Of a stretch of DNA of 7,714 nucleotides, positions 1-7,419 are shown piece after piece. The notes beneath the pieces are model-generated. The model did not search any database and was not told where the DNA came from. It saw nothing but the letters and a program-made list of their open reading frames with translations. The position numbers were made by a program, and so were the translations under genes. Position 1 is the stretch's first letter, and each line of letters begins with the position of its first letter. The stretch is from Actinomycetota bacterium (lineage in GTDB: Bacteria; Actinomycetota; Thermoleophilia; Gaiellales; Gaiellaceae), in the NCBI GenBank assembly GCA_013696595.1, contig JACCYG010000139.1, positions 1 to 7,714 on the forward strand, given 5' to 3'.

Positions 1-25
1 CCCCTGGGGGGAAGCTTCACGCGCG

Positions 26-41
26 CGCGAGAGGTCTCGCG
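26..41. repeat. GC-rich perfect inverted repeat (hairpin)
   Basis: CGCGAGA-GG-TCTCGCG forms a perfect inverted repeat with 7-nt arms; as RNA it would fold with about 6 pairs around an AGGT loop. No T-run follows on either strand, so if it is a terminator for a gene to the left it is of the U-poor type. It could equally be part of a protein-binding site. Function is inferred only. Confidence 0.4.
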
Positions 42-59
42 GCGTAGGCGAGCGGGTAG

Positions 60-76
60 TCGAACCTCGTGTTCGA
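60..76. promoter_or_regulatory. Operator-like palindrome TCGAAC-N5-GTTCGA
   Basis: Two perfect 6-nt half sites, TCGAAC and GTTCGA, flank a 5-nt spacer (CTCGT), 94 nt before the ftcD start codon. The half sites match those of the Gram-positive LexA (SOS) box, but that box has a 4-nt spacer, so the spacing is one base too long. It may bind another dimeric regulator or form a small hairpin. Binding is inferred from symmetry alone. Confidence 0.35.
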
Positions 77-170
77 GCCGTTCGCCTGGCGTGCGCGCCG
101 AGTCGTCGTCGGGTCGCGCCCCGGAACGGAAGGCCTGCGCGTGAGATTCAGAGGGTTGAGGCTGTAGGCC

Positions 171-1067
171 ATGGCACTTCCACTCGAGTCGGTTCCCAAC
201 ATCTCAGAAGGACGCGACGAGGCGGCCCTCGACGGGCTGCGCGAGGCGCTGTCGTCGCCGGCGCGCCTCCTCGATGTCCACATCGACACGGATCACCATC
301 GCTCGGTCTACACGCTCGTGGGGACGGGGGACGAGCTCGTCGAGACGCTCGTCGCGGGAATCGGGCGGGCCGTCGAGCTGATCGACCTCCGTGAACACGT
401 CGGCGCCCACCCGCGCGTGGGTGCCGCGGACGTCGTCCCGCTCGTGCCGCTCACGCCCGAAGACGAGCCCGCCGCGCGCAAGGCGGCGCTTGCGCTCGCC
501 GACCGCGTCGCCGCCGAGCTCGAGCTCCCGGTTTTCTTCTACGGTCGCCTTACCGACGATCGACGCGAGCCTGCGTTCTTTCGTCGCGGTGGCCCCGAGA
601 AGCTGCAGCAGAGGATCGACGCCGGCGAGCTGAAACCGGACCGGGGGCCGAAGCAACTGCATCCGACCGCAGGCGGCGTCGTCCTCGGCGTCCGCCGGCC
701 GCTGATCGCGTTCAACGTGAACCTCCACTCGAACGATGTCGAGATCGCGCGCGCGATCGCGCAGGTCGTCCGCGAGCGGGACGGCGGGTTTCCCGGTGTG
801 CGCGCCCTCGGCCTCGACCTTCCGCATGCGGGCGTCGTCCAGGTGAGCATGAACGTCACGGACTGGGAGGCGGCCGCCCTGCACGAGATCGTCGCCAAGA
901 TCGTTCTCGAAGCCGAAGCGCGAGGCGTCGAGGTCGTCGGGAGCGAGCTCGTAGGCCTCATGCCTGCGGGAGCCGCCGTCGCCGCTGCCGGTTCGATCCT
1001 CCGGATCGAGGGTTTCGACGCGGAGCGGGTGCTCGAGCTGCGCCTTCTCGAGGAGCAGAGCGGTTAG
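171..1067 (+). CDS. ftcD: Glutamate formimidoyltransferase (monofunctional FtcD)
   Basis: This cytoplasmic enzyme moves the formimino group from N-formimino-L-glutamate to tetrahydrofolate, giving glutamate and 5-formimino-THF, the last step of this histidine pathway branch. The 298-residue length fits the transferase domain alone; there is no C-terminal cyclodeaminase as in the animal bifunctional protein. Family landmarks are the N-terminal SVPNISEGRD (7-16), DHHRSVYTLVG (41-51) and HVGAHPRVGAADVVPLVP (76-93). His80 in the AHPR motif aligns with the catalytic His82 of the pig enzyme. Further conserved parts are FNVNLHSND (181-189) and the C-terminal ELVGLMPAGA. The ATG at 171 is chosen because the conserved start motif follows at once. 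The gene lies upstream of hutHUI on the same strand but 156 nt away, so it may have its own promoter. The partner formimino-THF cyclodeaminase (fchA) is not in the window. Identification is firm. Confidence 0.95.
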   Translation: MALPLESVPNISEGRDEAALDGLREALSSPARLLDVHIDTDHHRSVYTLVGTGDELVETLVAGIGRAVELIDLREHVGAHPRVGAADVVPLVPLTPEDEPAARKAALALADRVAAELELPVFFYGRLTDDRREPAFFRRGGPEKLQQRIDAGELKPDRGPKQLHPTAGGVVLGVRRPLIAFNVNLHSNDVEIARAIAQVVRERDGGFPGVRALGLDLPHAGVVQVSMNVTDWEAAALHEIVAKIVLEAEARGVEVVGSELVGLMPAGAAVAAAGSILRIEGFDAERVLELRLLEEQSG

Positions 1068-1223
1068 GAGTCACGCGCGCGAGTTGCCCCCCGGGGGACC
1101 CCCTTGGTTACCCCCTTGCGGTCAGCCTACTTCGGAAAGACGCGCGCGTGGTGCGCGGATCGTCAAGAAACTCGCCGCAAATCGCGCCAGATTTCGCGCT
1201 CGACCATCGCCTAGACTGCCGTC
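1068..1223. other. ftcD-hutH intergenic region with C-runs and direct repeat
   Basis: This 156-nt gap holds no gene. It contains a C6G5 block (1087-1097) followed by a 9-nt direct repeat, ACCCCCTTG, at 1098-1106 and 1110-1118 (period 12 nt). The G5 run can pair with the C5 run of either repeat copy, so alternative RNA structures are possible. A small inverted repeat CGCGC-GTGGT-GCGCG lies at 1143-1157. Nearer hutH, an imperfect repeat (GCAAAT at 1177-1182, ATTTCGC at 1191-1197) sits where an operator or -35 region would be. The hutH promoter element lies at its end. Regulatory function is inferred. Confidence 0.45.
1212..1217 (+). promoter_or_regulatory. TAGACT -10 element of leaderless hutH promoter
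   Basis: TAGACT matches the TANNNT form of actinobacterial -10 elements. Exactly 6 nt separate it from the hutH ATG, so transcription would begin at or next to the A of the start codon, giving a leaderless mRNA. In keeping with this, there is no Shine-Dalgarno sequence before hutH. No TTGACA-like -35 element is visible at 16-18 nt spacing. The same hexamer precedes three other genes in the window. Confidence 0.6.
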
Positions 1224-2767
1224 ATGGCCCTCACGACGGCCGTCTCGCTCACCGGCGACGACCTAACGCTCGACGACGTCTGGGCGGTCGCGATCGGAGG
1301 CACGCGCGCGGAGCTCTCGGAGGAGGCGCGCGAGAAGATGCGCGCGGCCCGCGAGCTCGTCGATCGCGCGGCGAGCGAGGCCTCGGGCGAGCACACCTAC
1401 GGGATCAACACGGGCTTTGGGCGGTTCGTCGAGCGGACGATTCCGCCGGAGCTCTCCGGGGAGCTTCAGCTCCGCCTGCTTCGGAGTCACGCGTGCGGTG
1501 TCGGCGACCCGTATCCCGACGAGGTCGTCCGCGCGGCGATGATGCTGCGGGCGAACGCGCTCGCGAAGGGCTATTCGGGCGCGCGCGTAGAGACGGTCGA
1601 GCTTCTCCTCGATTGCCTGAACGCGGGCATCGTGCCGCACGTCCCGAGTCGTGGATCGGTCGGCGCTTCGGGGGATCTCGCGCCGCTCGCGCATCTGGCC
1701 CTGCCGCTCGTCGGCGAGGGTTGGGTACGCGCAAACGGTGATCGCGTTCCCGGCGCGGAAGCGCTGTCCGCCGCGGATCTGGAGCCCGTCCAACTCGAGG
1801 CGAAAGAAGGGCTCTCGCTCATCAACGGAACGCAATTCATGAGCGCGATCGGCGCGCTTGCGCTCGTCCGCGCCCGCCGCCTTGCGCAGACCGCGGACAT
1901 CGCCTGCGCGCTCTCGGTCGAGGCGCTCCAGGGTTCCCGCGTGGCCTTCCGTCCGGATATCCACGAGCTTCGACCGCTCGAGGGTCAGATCGACTCGGCG
2001 GCGAACATCGTCACGCTGCTCGACGGGTCGGCGATCATCGAGGCGCACCGCTGGTGCGACAAGGTGCAGGACGCCTACTCACTTCGGTGCGCACCGCAGG
2101 TGCACGGGGCGAGCCGTGACCTGATCGCTTACGCGGAGCGCACGATCGCCGTCGAGCTGAACGCCGCTACTGACAATCCGCTCGTCTTCGTCGAAGAGGG
2201 CGAGCTCGTCTCGAACGGTAACTTCCACGGCCAGCCGCTCGCGTTCGCGCTCGACGCGCTCGCCATGGCGCTCTCCGAGCTCGCCAACATCTCCGAGCGG
2301 CGGATCGAGCGCCTGACGAATCCGTCCCTCTCGGACGGGCTGCCCGCCTTCCTGACCGCGGACGGAGGTCTCAACTCAGGGTTCATGATCCCGCAGTACG
2401 TGGCCGCATCACTCGTCTCGGAGAACAAGGTGCTCTGCCATCCGGCCAGCGTTGACTCGATCCCGACCAGCGCCGGTCAGGAGGATCACGTCTCGATGGG
2501 GAACGCCTCCGCGCTCAAGTGCTGGCAGGTGCTCGCGAACTCGGAGAGCGCGCTCGCGATCGAGCTCCTCGCCGGAGCGCAAGGCGTCGAGTTTCTCGCG
2601 CCGCTCGAGCCCGGCGTGGGGACGCGGGCCGCTCACGATGCGATCAGGGCGCTCTCGCCGGCGCTCGTCGAGGACCGGCCGCTCGCGGACGACATCGCGC
2701 GTGTGGCCGAGGCGATCCGCTCCGGCGAGCTCGTCGGAGCGGTCGCGGACGCGGTCGGGAAGCTTCG

Positions 2768-2771
<4 letters not shown>
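1224..2771 (+). CDS. hutH: Histidine ammonia-lyase (histidase)
   Basis: HutH catalyses non-oxidative deamination of L-histidine to urocanate and ammonia, the entry step of histidine degradation. At 515 residues it matches the usual length (about 510). The self-forming MIO cofactor triad Ala148-Ser149-Gly150 lies in GSVGASGDLAPLAH. Other active-site residues known from the Pseudomonas putida enzyme are visible: Tyr59 in YGINTGFG, His89 in RSHACGVG, Asn201 in LINGTQ, Tyr285 and Arg288 in QDAYSLRCAPQVHG, and Glu420 in GQEDHVSMG. These separate it from tyrosine and phenylalanine ammonia-lyases, which share the fold. The ATG at 1224 fits the alignment and lies 6 nt after a TAGACT promoter element with no Shine-Dalgarno site, so leaderless translation is likely. 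The stop codon overlaps the hutU start (GTGA), implying a hutHUI operon with coupled translation. Confidence 0.97.
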
Positions 2772-4461
<1,690 letters not shown>

Positions 4462-4465
<4 letters not shown>

Positions 4466-5676
4466 CGAGCCTCCTCATCCGTGACCTCGCGCAGGTTGTC
4501 TCGCCTGCGGGCGACGGCGCGCCGCTTCGGGGCACGGCGCTCGGCGACGTCGTCGTCCGGGAGGACGCCTATCTCCTGTGCGAGGACGGTCGCGTCGCGG
4601 AAGTCGGACGCATGCGCGACCTGCGTCTCGCCGGCGACGTCGAGGAGATCGACGGCCGAGGTCATGCCGCGATCCCCGGGCTCGTCGACTGCCATACGCA
4701 CGCCTGCTTCGGCGCCGACCGGGCCGAAGAGTTCGACCGGCGATCGGGGGGAGCGTCGTACGAGGAGCTCCACGCCGCGGGTGGGGGGATCCTCTCGACC
4801 GTGCGCGCGACCCGCGCAGCCGGCCAGGATGAGCTCACCGCGATCGTCGAGCGCCACCGAGGCTGGATGCTCGCGCACGGGACGACGACGTTCGAGGGGA
4901 AGTCCGGCTACGGGCTCGATCGAGAGACCGAGCTCGCGCAGCTTCGCGCCGTCAAGGCCGCGGGCGGAATCCCCACCTGGCTTGGCGCGCACGCCGTTCC
5001 GCCGGAGTTCGACAACGCTGACGCGTATCTCGATTTTGCGCTCGAGGAGGTCCTGCACGAGGCGGCGAAGCTCGCCGAGGCGGCCGACGTCTTCGTAGAA
5101 CGCGGAGCCTTCGACGCCGAACAGGGGCGCCGCTATCTCGAGGCCTGTCGCGACGCGGGGCTCACGCTTCGGCTTCACGCCGACCAGTTCACGGAGGGCG
5201 GAGGGGTCCCGCTCGCGATCGAGCTCAACGCGCGAAGCGTCGACCACCTCGAAGTCACGGGGCCGGAGGGCGTCCGTGCGCTCGCGTCGAGCGACGTTAC
5301 CGCCGTCTTTCTCCCGGTGGCAGCGCTCTTCCTCGGGTGCCCAATGCCGCCCGCGCGTGCCCTGATCGCCGCCGGGGCGATCGTCGCGCTCGCGACGGAC
5401 TTCAATCCCGGGAGCGCCTTTTGCGAAAGCCTTCCGGTCACGTGCAACCTCGCCTGCACGCAGCTTGGAATGTCGCCGGCGGAGGCGCTCGTCGCATGCA
5501 CGGTCAACGCGGCTCATGTTCTCGGCCGTGCTGATCGGCTCGGGCGCCTTGCGCCTGGCTTCGCCGCCGACATCGTTTTGCTCGACGCTCCCGACTGGCG
5601 CTACCTCGCCTATCACCTCGGCGGCGACCATGTCGCGGCGGTCGTCAAAGACGGCGCGCTCGTTCACAGGCGATAA
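4462..5676 (+). CDS. hutI: Imidazolonepropionase; start codon non-canonical (ATA?) or unresolved
   Basis: HutI is a metal-dependent amidohydrolase that hydrolyses 4-imidazolone-5-propionate to N-formimino-L-glutamate, the FtcD substrate. Numbering from 4462 gives 404 residues, the usual family size. Metal-site residues are His78 and His80 (DCHTH), His239 (RLHADQF) and Asp313 (ATDFNPGS). Substrate-site residues include Arg87 (ADRAEEF), Tyr150 (KSGYGL) and His177 (GAHAVP). The first ATG in frame, at 4612, would drop 50 residues, including the family-typical LLIRDLAQVVSP and LLCEDGRVAEVG that build the N-terminal beta domain. Reading back from there, I find no in-frame ATG, GTG or TTG as far as the hutU stop. 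The ATA at 4462 overlaps that stop (ATAG) and would give a typical N-terminus; ATC at 4477 is the next option. Translational re-initiation from hutU at a rare start codon, or a sequence error or mutation, would explain this. The function is firm; the start is not. Confidence 0.88.
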
Positions 5677-5677
5677 T
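5672..5677 (+). promoter_or_regulatory. GATAAT -10-like element overlapping the hutI stop
   Basis: GATAAT matches TATAAT at five of six positions and ends 7 nt before the ATG of the next gene, the right distance for a leaderless transcript. It contains the TAA stop codon of hutI. No -35 element or Shine-Dalgarno site is evident. A single occurrence in a stop-codon context could be chance, so confidence is moderate to low. Confidence 0.4.
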
Positions 5678-5684
5678 CCCTGCC

Positions 5685-6071
5685 ATGCCGAGCCGCAAGC
5701 AGCGTCGCCGCCGCGACAAGCTCCAGCGTCACGAGTACGAGTATGTCGTCGAGACCGAGGAGGGAGAGGTTCCGCTCCGGGAGCTCAAGGAGGAGGGCCG
5801 GCAGCCCAAGGATGGGAAGGAGCCGGCGGCAGGGCCGCTGGACCGGCGCGGCCGGCCGATTCCGAAGCCGTCGCTCAACCGCGTCCTCAAGCGCGCTGCG
5901 ATCTTCGCCCCGATCCTCGTGATCTTCGTCTACCTGACGGCCGGCGAGGACCTCGAGCCGGTCGGCGTCGTCCTGAACGCGGCGATCCTGCTCGCGTTCT
6001 TCATCCCGTTCAGCTACCTCGTGGACGTGATTCTTTATCGCATCATGTCGCGGCGGGCGAAGGGTCGTTAG
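5685..6071 (+). CDS. Small basic two-helix membrane protein, unknown function
   Basis: I do not recognise a characterised family; it resembles short conserved hypotheticals of actinobacteria. The 128-residue product has a strongly basic N-terminus (KQRRRRDKLQRH, 5-16), a charged and probably disordered stretch rich in Glu, Lys and Arg (20-60), and two hydrophobic helices at about 71-86 and 93-118. It ends with the basic tail MSRRAKGR. The positive-inside rule places both ends in the cytoplasm with a short acidic turn (GEDLEP) outside. It starts 8 nt after the hutI stop with no Shine-Dalgarno site, but with GATAAT 7 nt before the ATG, so it may be both co-transcribed with hut and made from its own leaderless mRNA. 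Nothing links it to histidine metabolism beyond position. The consistent composition and clean end at a hairpin support a real gene. Confidence 0.8.
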   Translation: MPSRKQRRRRDKLQRHEYEYVVETEEGEVPLRELKEEGRQPKDGKEPAAGPLDRRGRPIPKPSLNRVLKRAAIFAPILVIFVYLTAGEDLEPVGVVLNAAILLAFFIPFSYLVDVILYRIMSRRAKGR

Positions 6072-6089
6072 TCGAAGAGCCCTGGACGA

Positions 6090-6116
6090 CCGGGCGATCG
6101 CTACTCGATCACCCGG
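6090..6116. terminator. Hairpin terminator shared by convergent genes
   Basis: CCGGG-C-GATCG, loop CTACT, CGATC-A-CCCGG forms two 5-bp helices separated by a single C-A mismatch, with a 5-nt loop. It sits 18 nt past the stop of the membrane-protein gene on the + strand and covers the last codons of the second cupin gene on the - strand, whose TAG stop lies in the loop. No T-run follows in either direction, so it would be a U-poor terminator of the type often seen in actinobacteria. It could serve both strands. Confidence 0.6.
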
Positions 6117-6559
6117 AATTCGCCCGTCCGCACGTCGTAGACGATATGGGAGGGCGCGTCGGTCTCCGTTCCCGGAGCAGGGTTACGCTCGAGCATCGCC
6201 ATGTCTATGAGGGAAGAAGGAAACACGGCGTGCAGGCGGAGCGGGCCCTCGCCCGTGTTCCTCGTGCCGTGAACCGTTCCGGCCGGAATGAAGATGACCG
6301 AGTCCGGCCCGACCGGGAACGTCGCCTCTCCGAATCGAACTTCGCCTTGGCCGGAGACGATCACCACGAGCTCGTTAATCCGATGACGGTGGAGCGGGAT
6401 CCGGTCTCCGGGCGCGATGTCCTCGATGATGACCGTGAGATCGTCGACGCGGCCGCAGTCGTCTCCCGGGTCCGCGGCGAACCGTAAGCGGGATTCGGGT
6501 CGATAATCGTCGGGATCGTCGAGGAGCGGCTCGAGTGGTGCCGCTGAAACGTGCGCCAC
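6101..6559 (-). CDS. Cupin-domain protein with intact metal site
   Basis: This 152-residue protein has one cupin beta-barrel. Motif 1, PGDRIPLHRHRINELVVIVSG (50-70), supplies His57, His59 and Glu63 at canonical spacing. Motif 2, IPAGTVHGTRN (91-101), supplies His97, completing the usual 3-His/1-Glu metal site. No signal peptide or membrane segment is seen, so it should be cytoplasmic. Substrate and reaction cannot be told from a lone cupin; isomerases, dioxygenases and small-molecule-binding proteins share the fold. The GTG start at 6559 is preceded 5 nt upstream by GGGGAG, the clearest ribosome binding site in the window, which overlaps the stop of the upstream cupin gene 10 nt away, so the two form an operon. 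The product ends in the shared hairpin at 6090-6116. Confidence 0.88.
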   Translation of the reverse strand: MAHVSAAPLEPLLDDPDDYRPESRLRFAADPGDDCGRVDDLTVIIEDIAPGDRIPLHRHRINELVVIVSGQGEVRFGEATFPVGPDSVIFIPAGTVHGTRNTGEGPLRLHAVFPSSLIDMAMLERNPAPGTETDAPSHIVYDVRTGEFRVIE

Positions 6560-6569
6560 TGCGTCTCCC

Positions 6570-6911
6570 CTACGAGGCTCTTTCCTGGCCTCGATAGTGG
6601 CCTTCGCCGGGCCAGGGCGCGAGGAGGAGGAGGATCTTTGCGCCGTTCTCGCTTCTCACGAAATGGCGCTCGTCGGGCTCGAAGTGGACGAGGGTTCCGA
6701 CGGGCGCTTCGATCTCTTCTCCACCTGCGCCGATCCGGGCGGAGCCGTCAACGACGACGACCCACGCGTGCTCTTTCACCTGATGGTCACCGAGCTCCTG
6801 ACCCGGGTCGAGACCGACGAGAACCGCGCGCGCCTCGTCCTCGCTGAGCAGAACGACGGGGGAGCGGCTCCCGCCGGGGGTGTCGATCTCGGGCAGCGTC
6901 CAGCTCTGCAT
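6570..6911 (-). CDS. Small cupin-domain protein with divergent metal site
   Basis: The 113-residue product is a minimal Cupin_2-type barrel. Motif 1 is LDPGQELGDHQVKEHAWVVV followed by DG (34-56). It keeps His43, but Val45 replaces the second His and Ala49 replaces the canonical Glu, while Glu47 and His48 lie nearby. Motif 2, FEPDERHFV (77-85), keeps His83. Metal binding may therefore be altered or absent. The HQVxEHAW signature recurs in a group of small bacterial cupins of unknown function, from memory. The ATG at 6911 follows a TAGACT element by 10 nt with no Shine-Dalgarno site, suggesting a very short leader. The first bases of that element are the stop codon of the gene upstream. The second cupin follows after 10 nt. 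Both products probably act on related small molecules, but this is inference. Confidence 0.85.
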   Translation of the reverse strand: MQSWTLPEIDTPGGSRSPVVLLSEDEARAVLVGLDPGQELGDHQVKEHAWVVVVDGSARIGAGGEEIEAPVGTLVHFEPDERHFVRSENGAKILLLLAPWPGEGHYRGQERAS

Positions 6912-6921
6912 GATGCCGGGG

Positions 6922-6927
6922 AGTCTA
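6922..6927 (-). promoter_or_regulatory. TAGACT -10 element of first cupin gene
   Basis: On the minus strand TAGACT ends 10 nt before the cupin ATG at 6911. A start 6-8 nt after the element would give a leader of only 2-4 nt. Its first three bases are the TAG stop codon of the upstream small membrane-protein gene. No -35 element is evident. Confidence 0.5.
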
Positions 6928-7146
6928 GGAGGGTTTGACGAACCGGCTGCGCCGGAACCGATTGAGCGCGATCACCGTCCAGATCGCTTCGACCACTCCG
7001 AACGGCCACGCGCCGGACACGAAACCGTAGGCGCTGGAGAGAGCGCAGCCGAGAGCAAACGCGAGGATAAAACCGGTGTGCCGGCTCTCCATGGCGTACA
7101 TGAGCATCATGAACGTGAGCGCCGCCACGCCGAAAAGCGTGAGCAT
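6925..7146 (-). CDS. Small conserved-type membrane protein, unknown function
   Basis: The 73-residue product is mostly hydrophobic: one helix at about 2-17 and a second hydrophobic stretch at about 25-47, then the amphipathic WPFGVVEAIWTVIALNRFRR (47-66) and a basic tail. The pattern AYGFxxGxWPFGxVEAxWxxxALxR recurs in short bacterial membrane proteins of unknown function, from memory of similar sequences, so I treat this as a real gene. No enzymatic motif is present. It starts 6 nt after the stop of the Cys-cluster gene, with no clear ribosome binding site, so translation is probably coupled. Its TAG stop is the start of the promoter element for the next gene. Confidence 0.75.
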   Translation of the reverse strand: MLTLFGVAALTFMMLMYAMESRHTGFILAFALGCALSSAYGFVSGAWPFGVVEAIWTVIALNRFRRSRFVKPS

Positions 7147-7152
7147 CGCCCG

Positions 7153-7341
7153 CTAACGCACGAAACGCCGCGCGAAGCGGCTGAGAAAAGCCGTAATCGC
7201 GCCCGCTCCGGCGAAAAGCATTCCGACGCCCCCCGACGTGGCGCAGACGCGGCAGGCGTTACAGCAGGCCGGAGCCATCGGCGCGTAATCAGCGGCCCGA
7301 TTCGCTAGCGGGAGCATGCGAGCGGTAGCCCTCTCAAACAC
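7153..7341 (-). CDS. Small protein with CCxxCxxC cluster and one hydrophobic helix
   Basis: I do not recognise a family. The 62-residue product has a short N-terminal region with several basic residues, then Cys26, Cys27, Cys30 and Cys33 (CCNACRVC, two overlapping CxxC units). A hydrophobic, glycine-rich segment (about 36-53) and a basic tail (SRFARRFVR) follow. This suggests a membrane-anchored protein with a metal-, cluster- or redox-active Cys group close to the membrane. The GTG start at 7341 is supported by TAGACT exactly 6 nt upstream, the same arrangement as at hutH, so a leaderless mRNA is likely. It heads an operon with the small membrane protein 6 nt downstream. Small size and lack of a known homologue keep confidence moderate. 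Confidence 0.6.
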   Translation of the reverse strand: MFERATARMLPLANRAADYAPMAPACCNACRVCATSGGVGMLFAGAGAITAFLSRFARRFVR

Positions 7342-7347
7342 GCTCGA

Positions 7348-7353
7348 AGTCTA
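7348..7353 (-). promoter_or_regulatory. TAGACT -10 element of Cys-cluster gene (leaderless)
   Basis: Minus-strand TAGACT is separated from the GTG at 7341 by exactly 6 nt, so the predicted transcription start coincides with the start codon. There is no Shine-Dalgarno site. It lies 50 nt from the divergent TAGACT of the hydrolase gene, making this 78-nt gap a back-to-back promoter region. Confidence 0.6.
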
Positions 7354-7403
7354 GTCCGCTACGCCGTGAATGGAACGGCTCGCTGGGCAGCCGGGACTCG
7401 AAT

Positions 7404-7409
7404 TAGACT
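7404..7409 (+). promoter_or_regulatory. TAGACT -10 element of MBL-fold hydrolase gene
   Basis: TAGACT ends 10 nt before the ATG at 7420, the same spacing as at the first cupin gene. Transcription would start 2-5 nt before the ATG, leaving no room for a ribosome binding site. No -35 element is evident. Confidence 0.5.
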
Positions 7410-7419
7410 CAACCGCCTG

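Larger units (their letters stand above)
1..170. other. Non-coding region upstream of ftcD with two inverted repeats
   Basis: I find no supportable gene in this stretch; the minus-strand reading frame across it runs into the ftcD N-terminus and resembles nothing. It holds an 8-bp palindrome (GAAGCTTC, 11-18), a GC-rich hairpin (26-41) and an operator-like palindrome (60-76), described separately. No convincing -10/-35 pair precedes ftcD. A purine-rich GTTGAGG at 156-162 lies 8 nt before the ATG and may act as a weak ribosome binding site. Whether another gene lies just to the left cannot be seen. Confidence 0.5.

Noticed and set aside
60..76. A true LexA (SOS) box
   Set aside because: The half sites fit but the spacer is 5 nt and the known box needs 4; kept only as an unassigned palindrome.
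40..110. tRNA-like GTTCGAGCC resembling a T-arm
   Set aside because: No matching acceptor stem, D-arm or anticodon arm can be drawn around it; the match is part of the TCGAAC/GTTCGA palindrome.
17..289. A 90-residue minus-strand frame across the ftcD upstream region
   Set aside because: It overlaps the ftcD N-terminus and its Ser/Arg-rich sequence looks like antisense translation.
204..884. A 226-residue minus-strand open frame opposite ftcD
   Set aside because: It lies opposite a clear ftcD gene, has low-complexity charged composition and no domain pattern.
4481..4483. GTG at 4481 as the hutI start
   Set aside because: It is in a different frame from hutI and yields an Arg/Ser-rich product.
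6101..6559. HutD assignment for a cupin near hut genes
   Set aside because: HutD is cupin-like, but this protein has a plain Cupin_2 metal motif, is on the opposite strand and shows no HutD-specific feature I can name.
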